From: Pterobdella sp. o SKG-2022
Lineage: Eukaryota > Annelida > Clitellata > Hirudinida > Piscicolidae
Assembly (NCBI GenBank): GCA_964035795.1
Contig: OZ038327.1
Span: 5,667,133-5,731,132 of the forward strand
Length of the DNA stretch: 64,000 bases
Reading direction: 5' to 3'
Positions 23,216 to 34,300 of the stretch are shown here, in pieces. Position 1 is the first letter of the stretch; each line of letters opens with the position of its first letter. Under the pieces are notes generated by a model, which saw only the letters and a program-made list of their open reading frames with translations, searched no databases and had not been told where the DNA came from. A program made the translations under genes and the position numbers.

Positions 23216-23716
23216 GTTAAGTACAATGATATATTATGTAAATATGGTATGACAAAACCATGAATAAATAGATTAAAGCAAAGCTTTAATGAAATAAAAA
23301 CGAATGAAAAAGGAACGTTAATGAAACAAAGCATAAAGACAATAAAATAATCAGAGATAGAAATGCACAGCCTTATGAATAGTGGATGAATTTGTTGGAG
23401 GTGCAAATAATTTCAACAGTCAAAACATTGAAGGAAATGCGAAACATTAATTCATATGAAAATAAATATTATTTGTATTAAAAACGTATAAATCAATACA
23501 AAAATACAACAATCACGTATGTACATATTCATAATTGTAGTATATTCAATTCACCCTCAACACGAAAACTGTGTGACCAAAATCTCTTTCACCCCTCTGA
23601 ACTACTCTATGCATTAACTCACCATTACAAACCACTGCTTGTTCATCTCCATCTTTTAGCTACCACACATTCATATTACATATATGATGTTAATAAACCA
23701 CACACACACACACACA

Positions 23717-25143
23717 TCATCCAACAGGTCCAGGTTTAGAAGATGTAGAAGAGAAAGATGTTAACTTGAATTTATTCATGTTATGGAACTTGACTCTATG
23801 TGAGTACGAAGCTTGTCTAGTGAGGAAGTACTGCGGACAAAACTGACAATGGTACAGTTTCCTCTGGGAATGTTTGGAGTTGATGTGGCATTTAAGGCCA
23901 TCCATGCTTCGAAATTGTGAGCTACATACTTTGCACGAGTATGTTGGATTCACCTGTGTGATGGTTGGAGAAGATGCTTCATTAGAGTATGAAGATGTCA
24001 GTTATATTAACACAGTGGGATGTTGCTTTGAGGTATTGACGTGCATTGTCAATTGAAAAAGTAACTAAACTTTTCATTTATACTACCCTTTTTCATTTGA
24101 GTTCAAAACATTTGCTAAAAATGTAATACAATGGAAACACACTATAGAACAAGTGCTAATTGTTGGCCCACATGTTATCAAATCCAGTAACTTCCAGGCT
24201 AATGCTCCACCAACTGAGCTATGAATGCCAACCATTTATATGCTTGTTAAGTTGACATCTTTTGAAATGAAGATTTCTTAAACAAGTAAGCAATTTAAAT
24301 AACATTGAGCATATAGTTACTTATTAAGTATCACAAACTAAGCACATATAAATGCTTAGTTTTCCAATTTTCACATTGAAAAGCCCATATTACATGAAAA
24401 ATTTCAGCAAACCCTTGTTCTACATCAGTTGATGATGTGAGTTTTATTTGAAAGAGCATTTGAATATGATTTAAAAAAATTTGGTAAATTAATTCCACAA
24501 ACTTTTATAATGATAAAATGAATACTAAATTCCAAGGCTTAACATAATTTTAAATTTGTTTCAGACAAAAAATAATTTAAAAAGCCTTTATTAATAATTA
24601 ATATCATTTTTCTAAGATTACTTGATAGAAAGTTTTTTCATCTGTGGGATCAACCTCTGTTGCAAATTTTGAAACTTGAGGCTTTTTTTTAAGCTTTCGT
24701 TTGGTTGTTTTAACGAAGGTTGGTAAAGTGTTGTTTTGGTAATGGTAATCATCATTATTATTTTCATAATAGCTATTATCATATTCTTCTGCTTGGGCAT
24801 TATTATTATAACTTTCATCATATGTTTCTTCTTGGTTGGTCCATTCTTGTTCTTTTTTTATTTGGTTCTGTGATTGTTCTGTATACTGATCATAAGAATC
24901 AACATTCTCTACTTTTATTTTTGGTGTTTGTTCTTCTATATATTCATCTTCTGTTTGATCTATTTGATTGCAATTGTATTTCTCATTAAGAACAAAAGCT
25001 ACAAGATCTTGGTTGTCTATTTTAACATGGATGCTTCCAAGAATTTCTAGACTGGAATTGATAGAAACGTTTGATTTGCAAAACGATACAACAATTTTTT
25101 TAACTAATTGAGTTAAATTTGAAACAAAAAGTGTGTCCTCCAT
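23717..25143 (-). CDS. C2H2 zinc-finger protein, two exons
   Basis: Exon 1 runs 25143-24622 (ATG, 174 codons) and ends CAA|GTAATC. Exon 2 runs 23953-23717 after a CACACAG acceptor. Both junctions are phase 0, giving 252 residues. Residues 1-75 form a folded-looking Leu/Val/Ile-rich region I do not recognise (MEDTLFVSNLTQLVKKIVV...). Residues about 76-150 are a low-complexity acidic Gln/Asn/Tyr/Glu linker with a basic KRKLKKKP patch that could act as a nuclear signal. Exon 2 encodes two C2H2 fingers, both C-x2-C-x12-H-x4-H (Cys181/Cys184/His197/His202 and Cys210/Cys213/His226/His231). The inter-finger linker HSQRKLY lacks TGEKP, so sequence-specific DNA binding is less certain. The 667-bp intron holds a SINE. 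Further exons between these two are possible but not required. Confidence 0.75.
24103..24232 (-). mobile_element. tRNA-derived SINE in zinc-finger intron
   Basis: On the minus strand: A-box region ATAGCTCAGTTGGTGGAGCAT, acceptor-like GGGCCAAC, then AATTAGCACTTGTTCTATAGTGTGTTT, the body shared by the family. The B box is diverged (ACTGGATTTGA). Compare the fuller copies at 45452-45626 and 48281-48465. Confidence 0.85.
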
Positions 25144-26790
25144 CGACGATGTTTGATTCTAGCGATTCTTAAATAAAAAAACTGTAATTACTTGTTATTA
25201 TCGTTAATAGTGATGGGGACTGAGTAAGGATAACGAAATTTTTATTAATAAAAAAATTGAATTTTAATTAAATAACTAATTATAAAATCTATTTCAGTTT
25301 ATTATAATCACAAGTCAATATGTAGGTTAATTTTATAAGGTAAGAGCAAACAAAAGCGATTAAATCAGCCTGAAACAAAAACTATTCGAAGCAAGAACTT
25401 TTCAAAACCAGGAAAAAATTTAGCATGGAAATAAAAAAAAGTGATATTAAGAAATAAGAACGAGAAGATGAAGAGAGGCCGACACGTTTAAGAGAAAATA
25501 TAATGATGACGTGATGGAAAAAAAGTAGAAGAAAATTTGAACATTACAGAGAAGTTTTTATATAAAAAATAACGATGCAATAACCAGTGGAAGTCTATAA
25601 AAGCTGAGAAGATAAAGGAGTTTTTAGGAGCATGGGAGGCCAGTCGAGCAGCAGAGTTGAAAGCTTTAGTAAGAGTATAAATGAGTTTTTGTGAAAAAAG
25701 TTGAGTCCCTTAAAAAAAAACACAAAAATAAAATTTCGAGAAAAAAATCTGCTTAATCCGACAAAGTTGCTGAAAGCAAGAGACAACAGGTAGAACTGGA
25801 GGTTGAAGAAATGCGATCCCATGTTAGAATTTTTTGAGTGATTTTTGATTCAGTGTTCTTTCTAAAATGTTTCAAAAATTATTTATTGATATGGGTCTTC
25901 ATACTTGGATCTTTGTCACAATAGACATGAACTGATTCATAAAAATGGCTTGGTCATGTGCCAACTGAGGCTTGGATTTACTTTTTACTTAGACTGAAGA
26001 TCGAAATGGTTCGATAAAGAGTAAAAACAAACTTTATTTTCGTTACGAAAAATGAGAGGCAAATGAAATTAATTTTTTGGCACATGGATTTATATAATGG
26101 ATTTTTTTGGAACTTTTAAGAAGTTTTTTAGATAAATATTTTTGTTTAAACTTTATTTCTTTTTTTTTCATTTTTCTAAGCTGGTTAAGCTACATAATGG
26201 TATTAATTTAAAATCTCTTTTTTGTTATCAGTTATTCATCTTTTCTCACCTCACTCTTATACTAACTTTTTCTACACACTTGCCTTTTTTTTTGAGTTCT
26301 TTTTTTTGAAATCAAATCTTTATCTTTCTCATAATCTTCCATAAGTAATTCTTTCACCAGTTTGAAGATTAGTGCTATGACTTCTACGAGATAGCACTAA
26401 TTAAACTCTTTCATTAGAAAATCATTAAATAGATAATTATGTACTATAAATTTAAAAAAATTATTTGTTTAAAGTTGAAATTTGAAGTTTTATTTGTGTT
26501 AAAGTTTGAGCTATAAAAGGATTCACAATGAAAAACTATATTTAGATCTTTGGAGAGACTAATTTGGGAACATGTCTGCAGAAAAATTAATAGAACAAGA
26601 TAAACCATAACTCGTGAAGATATGAGCTTATTTTAATCATTGATAGCATTCTTCATCAAAAATAATTTCTGATTTTCGTTTTTTTTAAATTAAGTTTTAA
26701 TTGAAGGGCACGCTCATTTACTCTTGTGAATAATTAATGATGAATTCAAAGTTATTAATAGTTTTAACAGTTTTACACACGTGCGTAAAA
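25144..26790. other. 5' flank of zinc-finger gene; contains a LINE fragment
   Basis: The upstream region of the minus-strand zinc-finger gene. No clear promoter element was identified. It includes the CR1/L2-like fragment at 25460-25840; the rest is AT-rich without recognisable genes. Confidence 0.45.
25460..25840 (-). mobile_element. CR1/L2-like LINE 3' coding fragment
   Basis: The minus strand reads a KAFNSAARLASHAPKNS-type segment followed by FIDFHWL. This matches the C-terminal landmark of CR1/L2 elements (KAFNSAARL...HI.P.L..LHWLP) and aligns with about 21600-21690 of the LINE at 19505-22037, in the opposite orientation. It is C+T-rich on its coding strand like that element. Confidence 0.7.
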
Positions 26791-26992
26791 AATATTCAAG
26801 AAGAACAACAAACACAAAGTATTTATTAAATGACACGAAGCTTTTCGTAAGGCTAGCTTACATTATCAAGTGATAATCCGGATAATGTAAGCTAGCCCAA
26901 CGAAAAGCTTCGTGTCATTTAATAAATACTTTGTGTTTATTGTTTTTACTTTTAGATTCAGGCTATTGTGTTTCATCACAATATTCAAGAAG
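26791..26992 (+). mobile_element. Hairpin (fold-back) element with 13-bp target-site duplication
   Basis: Two arms of about 60 bp (about 26812-26870 and 26879-26938) are near-perfect reverse complements around a short AAGTGATAATCCG loop. Each arm contains CGAAGCTTTTCG and GGCTAGCTTACATTATC. A non-palindromic 3' tail follows (TTTTTACTTTTAGATTCAGG... to TTTCATCAC). The element is bracketed by the direct repeat AATATTCAAGAAG (26791-26803 and 26980-26992). Partial copies lie at 4471-4550, 32262-32396, 40849-40953 and 44876-44990. There is no coding capacity. Confidence 0.85.
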
Positions 26993-28216
26993 CAGCCCAA
27001 AACTACAAAGTCAAATGCTATTGGTTAAGCACATATGACTTTCTAAAGGACAAAAAGCTTGCAGTTATGATTGGTTGCAAAAATGTGTGAAAAAATAAAA
27101 TTTTGAAAATTTTGTTTGAATTTTTTAGAAGAGATCAGATTTTCTTCTAAAATGAACATGACCATAAACTTAGTTTATTTCATTTTTACATGTGTATACT
27201 TTTTTTTTTACAAAAAACCAAGCCTATTCAACTAAATTACGGTCTAATTTTGGACAAGATCAGTTTTATCACAAAACTTCAGCAAATGCCTTAAGTATGT
27301 CAAATTTCAATTTTGTTTTTTAAGTACCTCATAAACTCGATCTTATTCTTCAATGTATTTTTTTGTATAAATTTTCAATTTTTACTATATTCAACCAATC
27401 AGCTTCCAGAATTGGCAAAATGCCCATGTTGTTCTTATGTCGGCCCAAAAAGCTCAGATGGTAGAGCATTAGACGAATTAGCTGGATTTACAGGGTTCGA
27501 CCACACGTGGGCCGGAAATTAGCACCTTTTCCTAAATAAAATTTGTAGAAAGCTTCGCACTTTCGTAAAAACATAAGTGTTTGAAAAGTTTTATTTTACA
27601 TTACATGAGTTGTTTTGAAGTGCATGAATGTTCTAGAAGCAAATGTACTTTGTCTTTTTTTGCAGACATCTTTAAATAAGAAGTCAGCATTTACTGATAT
27701 ATTATTTTATTTAATGTTGAAAAAAAATTTAATTTTTGATAAAAAATTATAGACAATTAGTTTGAAAACAAAAATGTATTTTGATAATGAAATATTATAA
27801 AAAATTAACTACTGAAAACTGGACGAAAACAGTGCTCTTCAAGGATTCTGAACCATAATTGTGTAACCGTCATTGTCATTTTTCATACTTTATAAAAATA
27901 CTAATACGAGAATAAAAATATTTATTGTTATTAGAAGAAAACATTAACTCAAAATTTCATCATATTTTGCTTGTTCTTGAATTTTTGAAAGGTTTGATGC
28001 AATTAGAGGTTACATAATTAATGAGAAAGAGAATTAGTTGAAACAGCCCATGCAAAAGTCCTCATTTCCATTACATAACATTTAACATTTGTTATTTAAG
28101 AACAGAATAACAAACCCGAATGTTTGAATCAATGCCAATATTTTGATTTTTATAGAAATTTGCACTTTAACCTTCTTATAAAAGAGATTGCAATTATCAA
28201 ATCCAGTCCGCACAGT
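26993..28216. other. Upstream region of cathepsin C
   Basis: AT-rich sequence with one SINE (27439-27575). I identify no other gene or clear promoter motif until the palindrome at 28217. Confidence 0.45.
27439..27575 (+). mobile_element. tRNA-derived SINE
   Basis: GTCGGCCC acceptor-like start, AGCTCAGATGGTAGAGCAT (A box), CAGGGTTCGACC (B box), GTGGGCCGG closing the stem, AAATTAGCACC, then AAATTTGTAG of the body. The 3' part is diverged. Confidence 0.88.
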
Positions 28217-28259
28217 GCAATACAATATTTTGTATTCAAATACAAATACTTTGTATTGC
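28217..28259. promoter_or_regulatory. 43-bp concentric palindrome upstream of cathepsin C start
   Basis: Outer arms GCAATACAA (28217-28225) and TTGTATTGC (28251-28259) and inner arms TTTGTATT (28229-28236) and AATACAAA (28239-28246) share one centre, 58 bp before the ATG. It may lie in the core promoter or the 5' UTR. A regulatory role is inference; the structure is seen. Confidence 0.5.
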
Positions 28260-28317
28260 AAACTTTCTTTTTACCAAAACTGCTCTCGCAAACAAAATCA
28301 TCTCAAGAAAACCCACC

Positions 28318-31300
28318 ATGAAGCATATGTTGATAGTGACCACGTTGCTATTGTTGTCACTGAGTTCCACGCAAGGGGACTTCCCAGTGAATTGTCTGTA
28401 TGAGGAGATTGTAGGCAAGTGGGTGTTTGAAGTGTTCGAAAGCAGTGCAGGCAGTGCCAGTGATTGTCTCAATGGTGGTCTGTATCTTTTTTTTAGAAAT
28501 AAGTTAAAATAATGAATATATAATTATGAAATTATATAAATAGTTTGTTTAATGATTTTTGTGAAATTTAATAAAATATGATTTCAGACTAATTCGATTT
28601 GAACGTATAAGGTTTTTAGACTGATTCAATTTGAATTTATAAAATTCCAAGACTACCATCAGGATTAACTAAACTAGACTATTAACAAAACAATCATTAG
28701 CTGTTGAATTATGATGGACTATATATGTGCGGTGTTTCTGCTTCATTTCCAAAACTTTTGAAAAATTCCACTTACTTGGAATAAAATGTTACGAAACTAA
28801 ACAAAAAGCATAATGTCTTATTAAAAGCTTTACTTTATGTAATGTAATGCGGTATTTATGGGGCGTTTTTCTTTGTTATTCAAAACGCTTGCTACAAATT
28901 TAATGTAGCGAAAACACACTGTGAAACAGGTACTAATTGTCGTCCCACGCGGGATCGAACCTGGCAACTTTAGCTAAGTATTCTAATGTTCAAACACTGA
29001 GCTATACGAGCCGACAATTAATGGGTCTTTATCTCAATAATACAGTTATTTTTTGATTTTTGGAATACACCATCAAAACAATTTGATGGTTGTTTGAAAA
29101 GACAGTGAGGTACAGTTGCTGGTGTAGCATAAGAAACTGTTCATAATGTATGGTATTTAGTAATAATAGAGAAATTCAATAAAGATGGTGAAGTTTTTAT
29201 AAAAAAGCTAACAGTAGATATCTAAAAGCGAAACTGCTACAAAGCTTTTGTGAGTTCAACTTCCATTAGCAAGTATTGGAAAATGCATGAAAAATTTCAT
29301 AAAATGGACCAAAGAAAATTAAATCAATGACCATTTTTCATGAATAAACTAATCTAAGTTTAGTTATTATATTAGCAAATGTATGTCAGTTATTGTCAGC
29401 TTTATGCACACTACCATGAAATGCACCAACTAAGGCTTTGAGGCTTCTTATGTCATAAACTTTAGATAGAAGTTGTTTCAAAATTCCAAGTTTGAGGTGA
29501 AAATGAACAAAATTTCATGAAATAAGTTAATCATGTTTCAACTGCATGAAAATGCTTGTTGTTTTAGTTAATGTCACTATCATCATACATGTAAATGATT
29601 TGATTTCAACTTAATGACCTCTACATTAAGCAACACTCATTTTTTTTCAAAGATTTCAACATCGATAAGCCGCCCTTGTTGTACCATTTGGCTTTGTTAC
29701 CTCCTAATCTGGCTTTGGACCAATTTGGCAACAAAGGAACATGGACTATGGTTTACAACCAGGTAGATACAATTAAGGAAATTTATTTGTAAAATTTTAT
29801 AAATAATCTTTTCAGTTTATGATATTCAAAAATATATAATACGAGAGAAAATTAATTTTGTTTTTAAAATAACTTTATATAAAAAAGCAATTTAAAATTA
29901 TTTTTTTACATTTTCGTTTATCAATTTCACAGGGATTTGAAGTTATAATACAAAATAGAAAGTATTTTGCGCTCTCCAAGTATTTTCAAACCCCTACTCA
30001 TGTTAGTAATGATGGTGATGATGATGATGGTGATGAAGATGATGGTTATTAGAGATAAAATGATGATGGTGATGATGATTGTTGTTGTTGAGCTATTTCG
30101 ACACTTATTAGGGCGATTACCGGAAGAAACTTGTATCCTCGAGTTTTTTGTGATTTTGGTGAGCAGTGAAAAATTATGGATGGATTCTCGAAAAACTTTG
30201 TGGTTGGAAGCTGACGTGGTTTAGAACCTCTTTAACACTCCTGTTGGAGTGCACACTCGTGGTGTTGATAGTGGGAATGATGCTGATAAGATGATATATT
30301 GTTGGATGCTAAGCTCTTTGAATTTTAAATTAAAAGAGTAGAGGTCTACTGACAGGTAGGAGTAATACCTGGGAGTACAAGTCTTGAAAACTTTTAATTT
30401 CATGATTAATTTTTCACTTTGAAACCTCTGAGGGTTGTTTCATCAGTCTGCTTCGAGTAGAAAAAATAAAAATGAAAACCAAAAATAATACTGGAATCAA
30501 ACAGAAAATATATAAACAAAAGTTGAACAAAATAAATCAAAAGTAGGAAATATGGAACCTGGTGGAAAAAGAGCCTGACCCAACTGTATTAAAAAAAACG
30601 AAATACATGAAGCTTTGTGTAGGAAAACAGACATGTAAAAATGAATCACTTAAAAATGAAGAATTTTTTAAATTTGTTTTTTTGAAAAATTATTTCATGA
30701 TGGGTTTTCATTCAAAAACCTAGTAAGTCATTGAAAAATAAATTTTAAACTCATAATAATCCATGGAACAACCATGAATCATACCCTCATCAAATACAAC
30801 TTGCCACGTATATACAACACACCACCACACATACCCATACCACCCCATAACCACAACACCACACACCCACAACAGCACACACCCACAACAGCACACACCC
30901 ACAACAGCACACACCCTTCCTTCCTTCCTTTTGTGCATTTATCCACCATAAGGCGGGTGCACTAAACTGCAGAGCAGTTTATTTATGGATCTGTTGTGGT
31001 GTTCTTCTTTTGACTCGCCAGTGATCAGCTGAGCGAAGTTTCTTGAAATCTTTATGTAGGCTTTTTGTTGATGGCTTTCGTTGAAATTTTGAAGTTTTCT
31101 TCCTGTAGCCAATTAAAAATTAATACTTTTCACTTTTAACCGCTCGACCACCAATTTTGTTTACATCCAAATTTAGTATTAAAAGACTTGATTTCTCGAA
31201 ATTTTGAATACTTTTTTATTATTTTATTTATGCATTAAATAATTATATTGCTAATTAAAATTTTTTAAGTTATTTCGGTGTGATACGAGACTATTTTAAA

Positions 31301-34300
31301 CTTGTACTTATCCAACATGAGATTTTTCGAAATAAATTATTATCAACTTGTTACATTAATTGTTTTAAACATTTTAAACTATTTTTTAATTACAAAATTC
31401 AACTTTAAACTTGTGAAAACTTAAAAATTTAACGGAGGCCATTTTACCTGGTGCCTACACACATCCACAACAGCACACAGCCACAACACCACACACCTCC
31501 AACAGCACACACTCACAACCCCACACACTCCCAACACCCCATTTTCACAACACTACACACCTACAAAAACAAGTTCCCAAACATCACTACCACACATCTA
31601 CAACCCATAATCAATGCAGGTACTGAGCTTCTGCAATGAAACTCGACCCGGGTGGACCCATGACAGCCTGGGCCATAACTGGGCTTGCTATGTGGGTCAC
31701 AAGGTTGAAGGGCTGGAGATAATTAGGTAAGTACACAGTGCTTGATTATTATTGGTGGTTGGTGTTTTTTTTGGTTATTTTTAGATTATGCTGATTGAAT
31801 GGTTCTTATGAATAAATAATTATCCAAATAAATGAATGAATATATTGATGAAATATTATCAACTGGTTTGAGAAATATTAAATTAAAAATAACATTTTAA
31901 ACTAATTAAAAAAACAAAATAAATAAAAAAAACTTTGAATTCAATGATTACAAAAAATTTACTTCAACAAATCACTATCAAACTGAAATATGAAGTCTAA
32001 AAATTCAAACCCAATGAAGAAATATCGAAGTGGCTTTCCAAGAAGATGAAGCATTGAAAATAATGTTTTTAGCGTAAACCATTCAACTTTTTCAAGCTAT
32101 GAGGATTTCTTTGAAAGGCAATTCCATTCAGAAATCAGCTAAAAGCTTGATAAGTACTTTCGTGCATACATCGACCGCCAGTTGAACCGAATTGGGCACC
32201 AGAAATAAATTTGAAACAAAACAGTCTATTTCAGTGATAATATTAATTACCAAGGTCAACAAACACAAAGTATTTGTTCAAAAAAAGACAAAGCTTTTCA
32301 TAAGTCCAGCTTACATTACCGTGTCTTCCTTTTAATAAATGCTCTGTTTTTGTTGACCTTACTATTTGATTCAGGTTGTCATGCTTCATCAATAGTATTA
32401 ACCCTTTTGAAAACCTTTTAAAATTGGGAAAAAGAATAATGACATAAAAAACTTATTTAATATTTTTGATATTTGAGACTTTTTTAATAAACCTATTTAA
32501 TCATCTATACAAACGGTAATTACATTATTTCTGAATCAATTGAAGGATCAATGAGAGAGACCCAGAGTTAGATGATAGAAAGAAGAGTTACATCAAGTGA
32601 GCTATTATTCTCATCCTCATTCTCGTTCTCTCCATTTTTATCATCATCATTATCATCATCGTCGTCGTCATTATCATCATCATTTGTTTCTTTTTTTACT
32701 TCACTCCTACTCTCATTTTGAGTAATAAATTATATTTCAAAACATGATTGTTGCAAGAATGTTGCAAAAAATTTCACTTCCAATTTCCTTCCTTTTCTAA
32801 CTATAAATCTTAAAAACTTCAAATTCCCAAACAAATAATGATGATGTAATCTCAACCCTCACACCCATGTTGAAGGCAAGACAAAGCTCTTGTCAGGCAG
32901 ATCAACAGGCATCCTTCTTTGTATTGGAAAGCACAGTACTACCCTCAGTTTGATCATATGAGTGATAAAGAACTGCAAATGATGGGCGGGAGCAGGTCTT
33001 ATCTTTTCAGGTAGCTTATGATTGGATGATCGTCTTTGGGTACTTTTTAGAAACAATTGACAAATTTCGAGTGTTAAAGCATTGCGTTTTCATGGTAAAA
33101 TAACAATATATAAATAAATTTCTAGAATGTTTGAGAGTATTCGAAAATAAAATAAAACAATAAGATAAAAACAAAACACCAAAAATAAATAAAATACAAC
33201 AAATAAACATAAATAATGGACTCATAACCCATCAGAGATATGGTACTGCCAAATTTTCCCAGACCTACCACCCAGCCCCGCATCAACCTGCCATCTCACG
33301 TTGACTGGAGGAATCGTAATGGTGTCAACTATGTTTCCTCTGTCAGGGCTCAGAGTGAGGATGGTGTGGTGTTTTGAGATGATGATAGTGGTGTAATGGT
33401 GTAGTGGTGTAATGGTGTAGTGGTGTAATGGTGTGATGGTGGTGGTGAAGTGATGGTTTGGTGTGATGTAGTGTGGTGGGATAAATGTTGTTGTGGATGA
33501 TGGTATGTTGTAGTGACGATGATGGTATGTTGTTGTGACGATGATGGTGAATTATGATAGTTAGTAGTAGTGCTGGTTTATTTGTGGTGTTATCATGGTT
33601 CTTGGTGTGATGTGTGTTGGTGTGATGTGTGGTGGTGTGATGTGTGGTTGAGTGATGTATGGTGGGGTCATGTGTGGTTGAGTGATGTGTGGTGGGGTGA
33701 TGTGTGATGAGTAATGGTAGTGGCGTTAGTGTAGTTAGGTGGGATTGTTGAAATAGTGATGTGATGATGGTTTGAAAAGTTGAAGAAAAAACATTATTAT
33801 GAAAATGAACAAAAACCCAAGAGAAATGTGGCTCCTGTTACGCTTTTGCATCCACCGGCATGTTGGAGTCGAGGTTCAGAATACATAGTGACAATCAAAT
33901 ACAGGTTGGGGGGAGGGTGGATGATGATGATGATGGAAAGAAAAGATTCATCAAAAATAACATGAAAAATATCAATAATAAAAAGAATAAATTCCAATAA
34001 TAGAAATAATAAAAACAATAAATATTAATAATAAAAATAATAGAGATTCATCAAAAATAACATGAAACATATCAATAAGAAAATGAATAAATATCAATAA
34101 GAAAAATAGTAAATATTAAAAAAAAAGGGTAAACATCTTTAATCGACCGTTATGTAACATAGATAATATTACAATGAATTGCAAGTGCCAATAAGGTTAG
34201 AGTGGCATTAACTTCAGCAGTTTCTAAACCACATTATTATGCAAAAAAATATCGGAAAAGTTTTAAAAAAATGAAAAAAGAAGTTCCATTCGCTCAAAAA

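Larger units (their letters stand above)
22038..23716. other. Intergenic between LINE and zinc-finger gene
   Basis: No gene was found. The stretch holds an imperfect inverted repeat (22355-22492), a degenerate GT-rich tandem repeat (about 23025-23215) and a short (CA)n just before the zinc-finger stop. The region 23220-23700 should include the 3' UTR of the minus-strand zinc-finger gene. Confidence 0.5.

Noticed and set aside
32859..33056. Minus-strand ORF over 32859-33056
   Set aside because: Shadow of cathepsin C exon 6 on the + strand.
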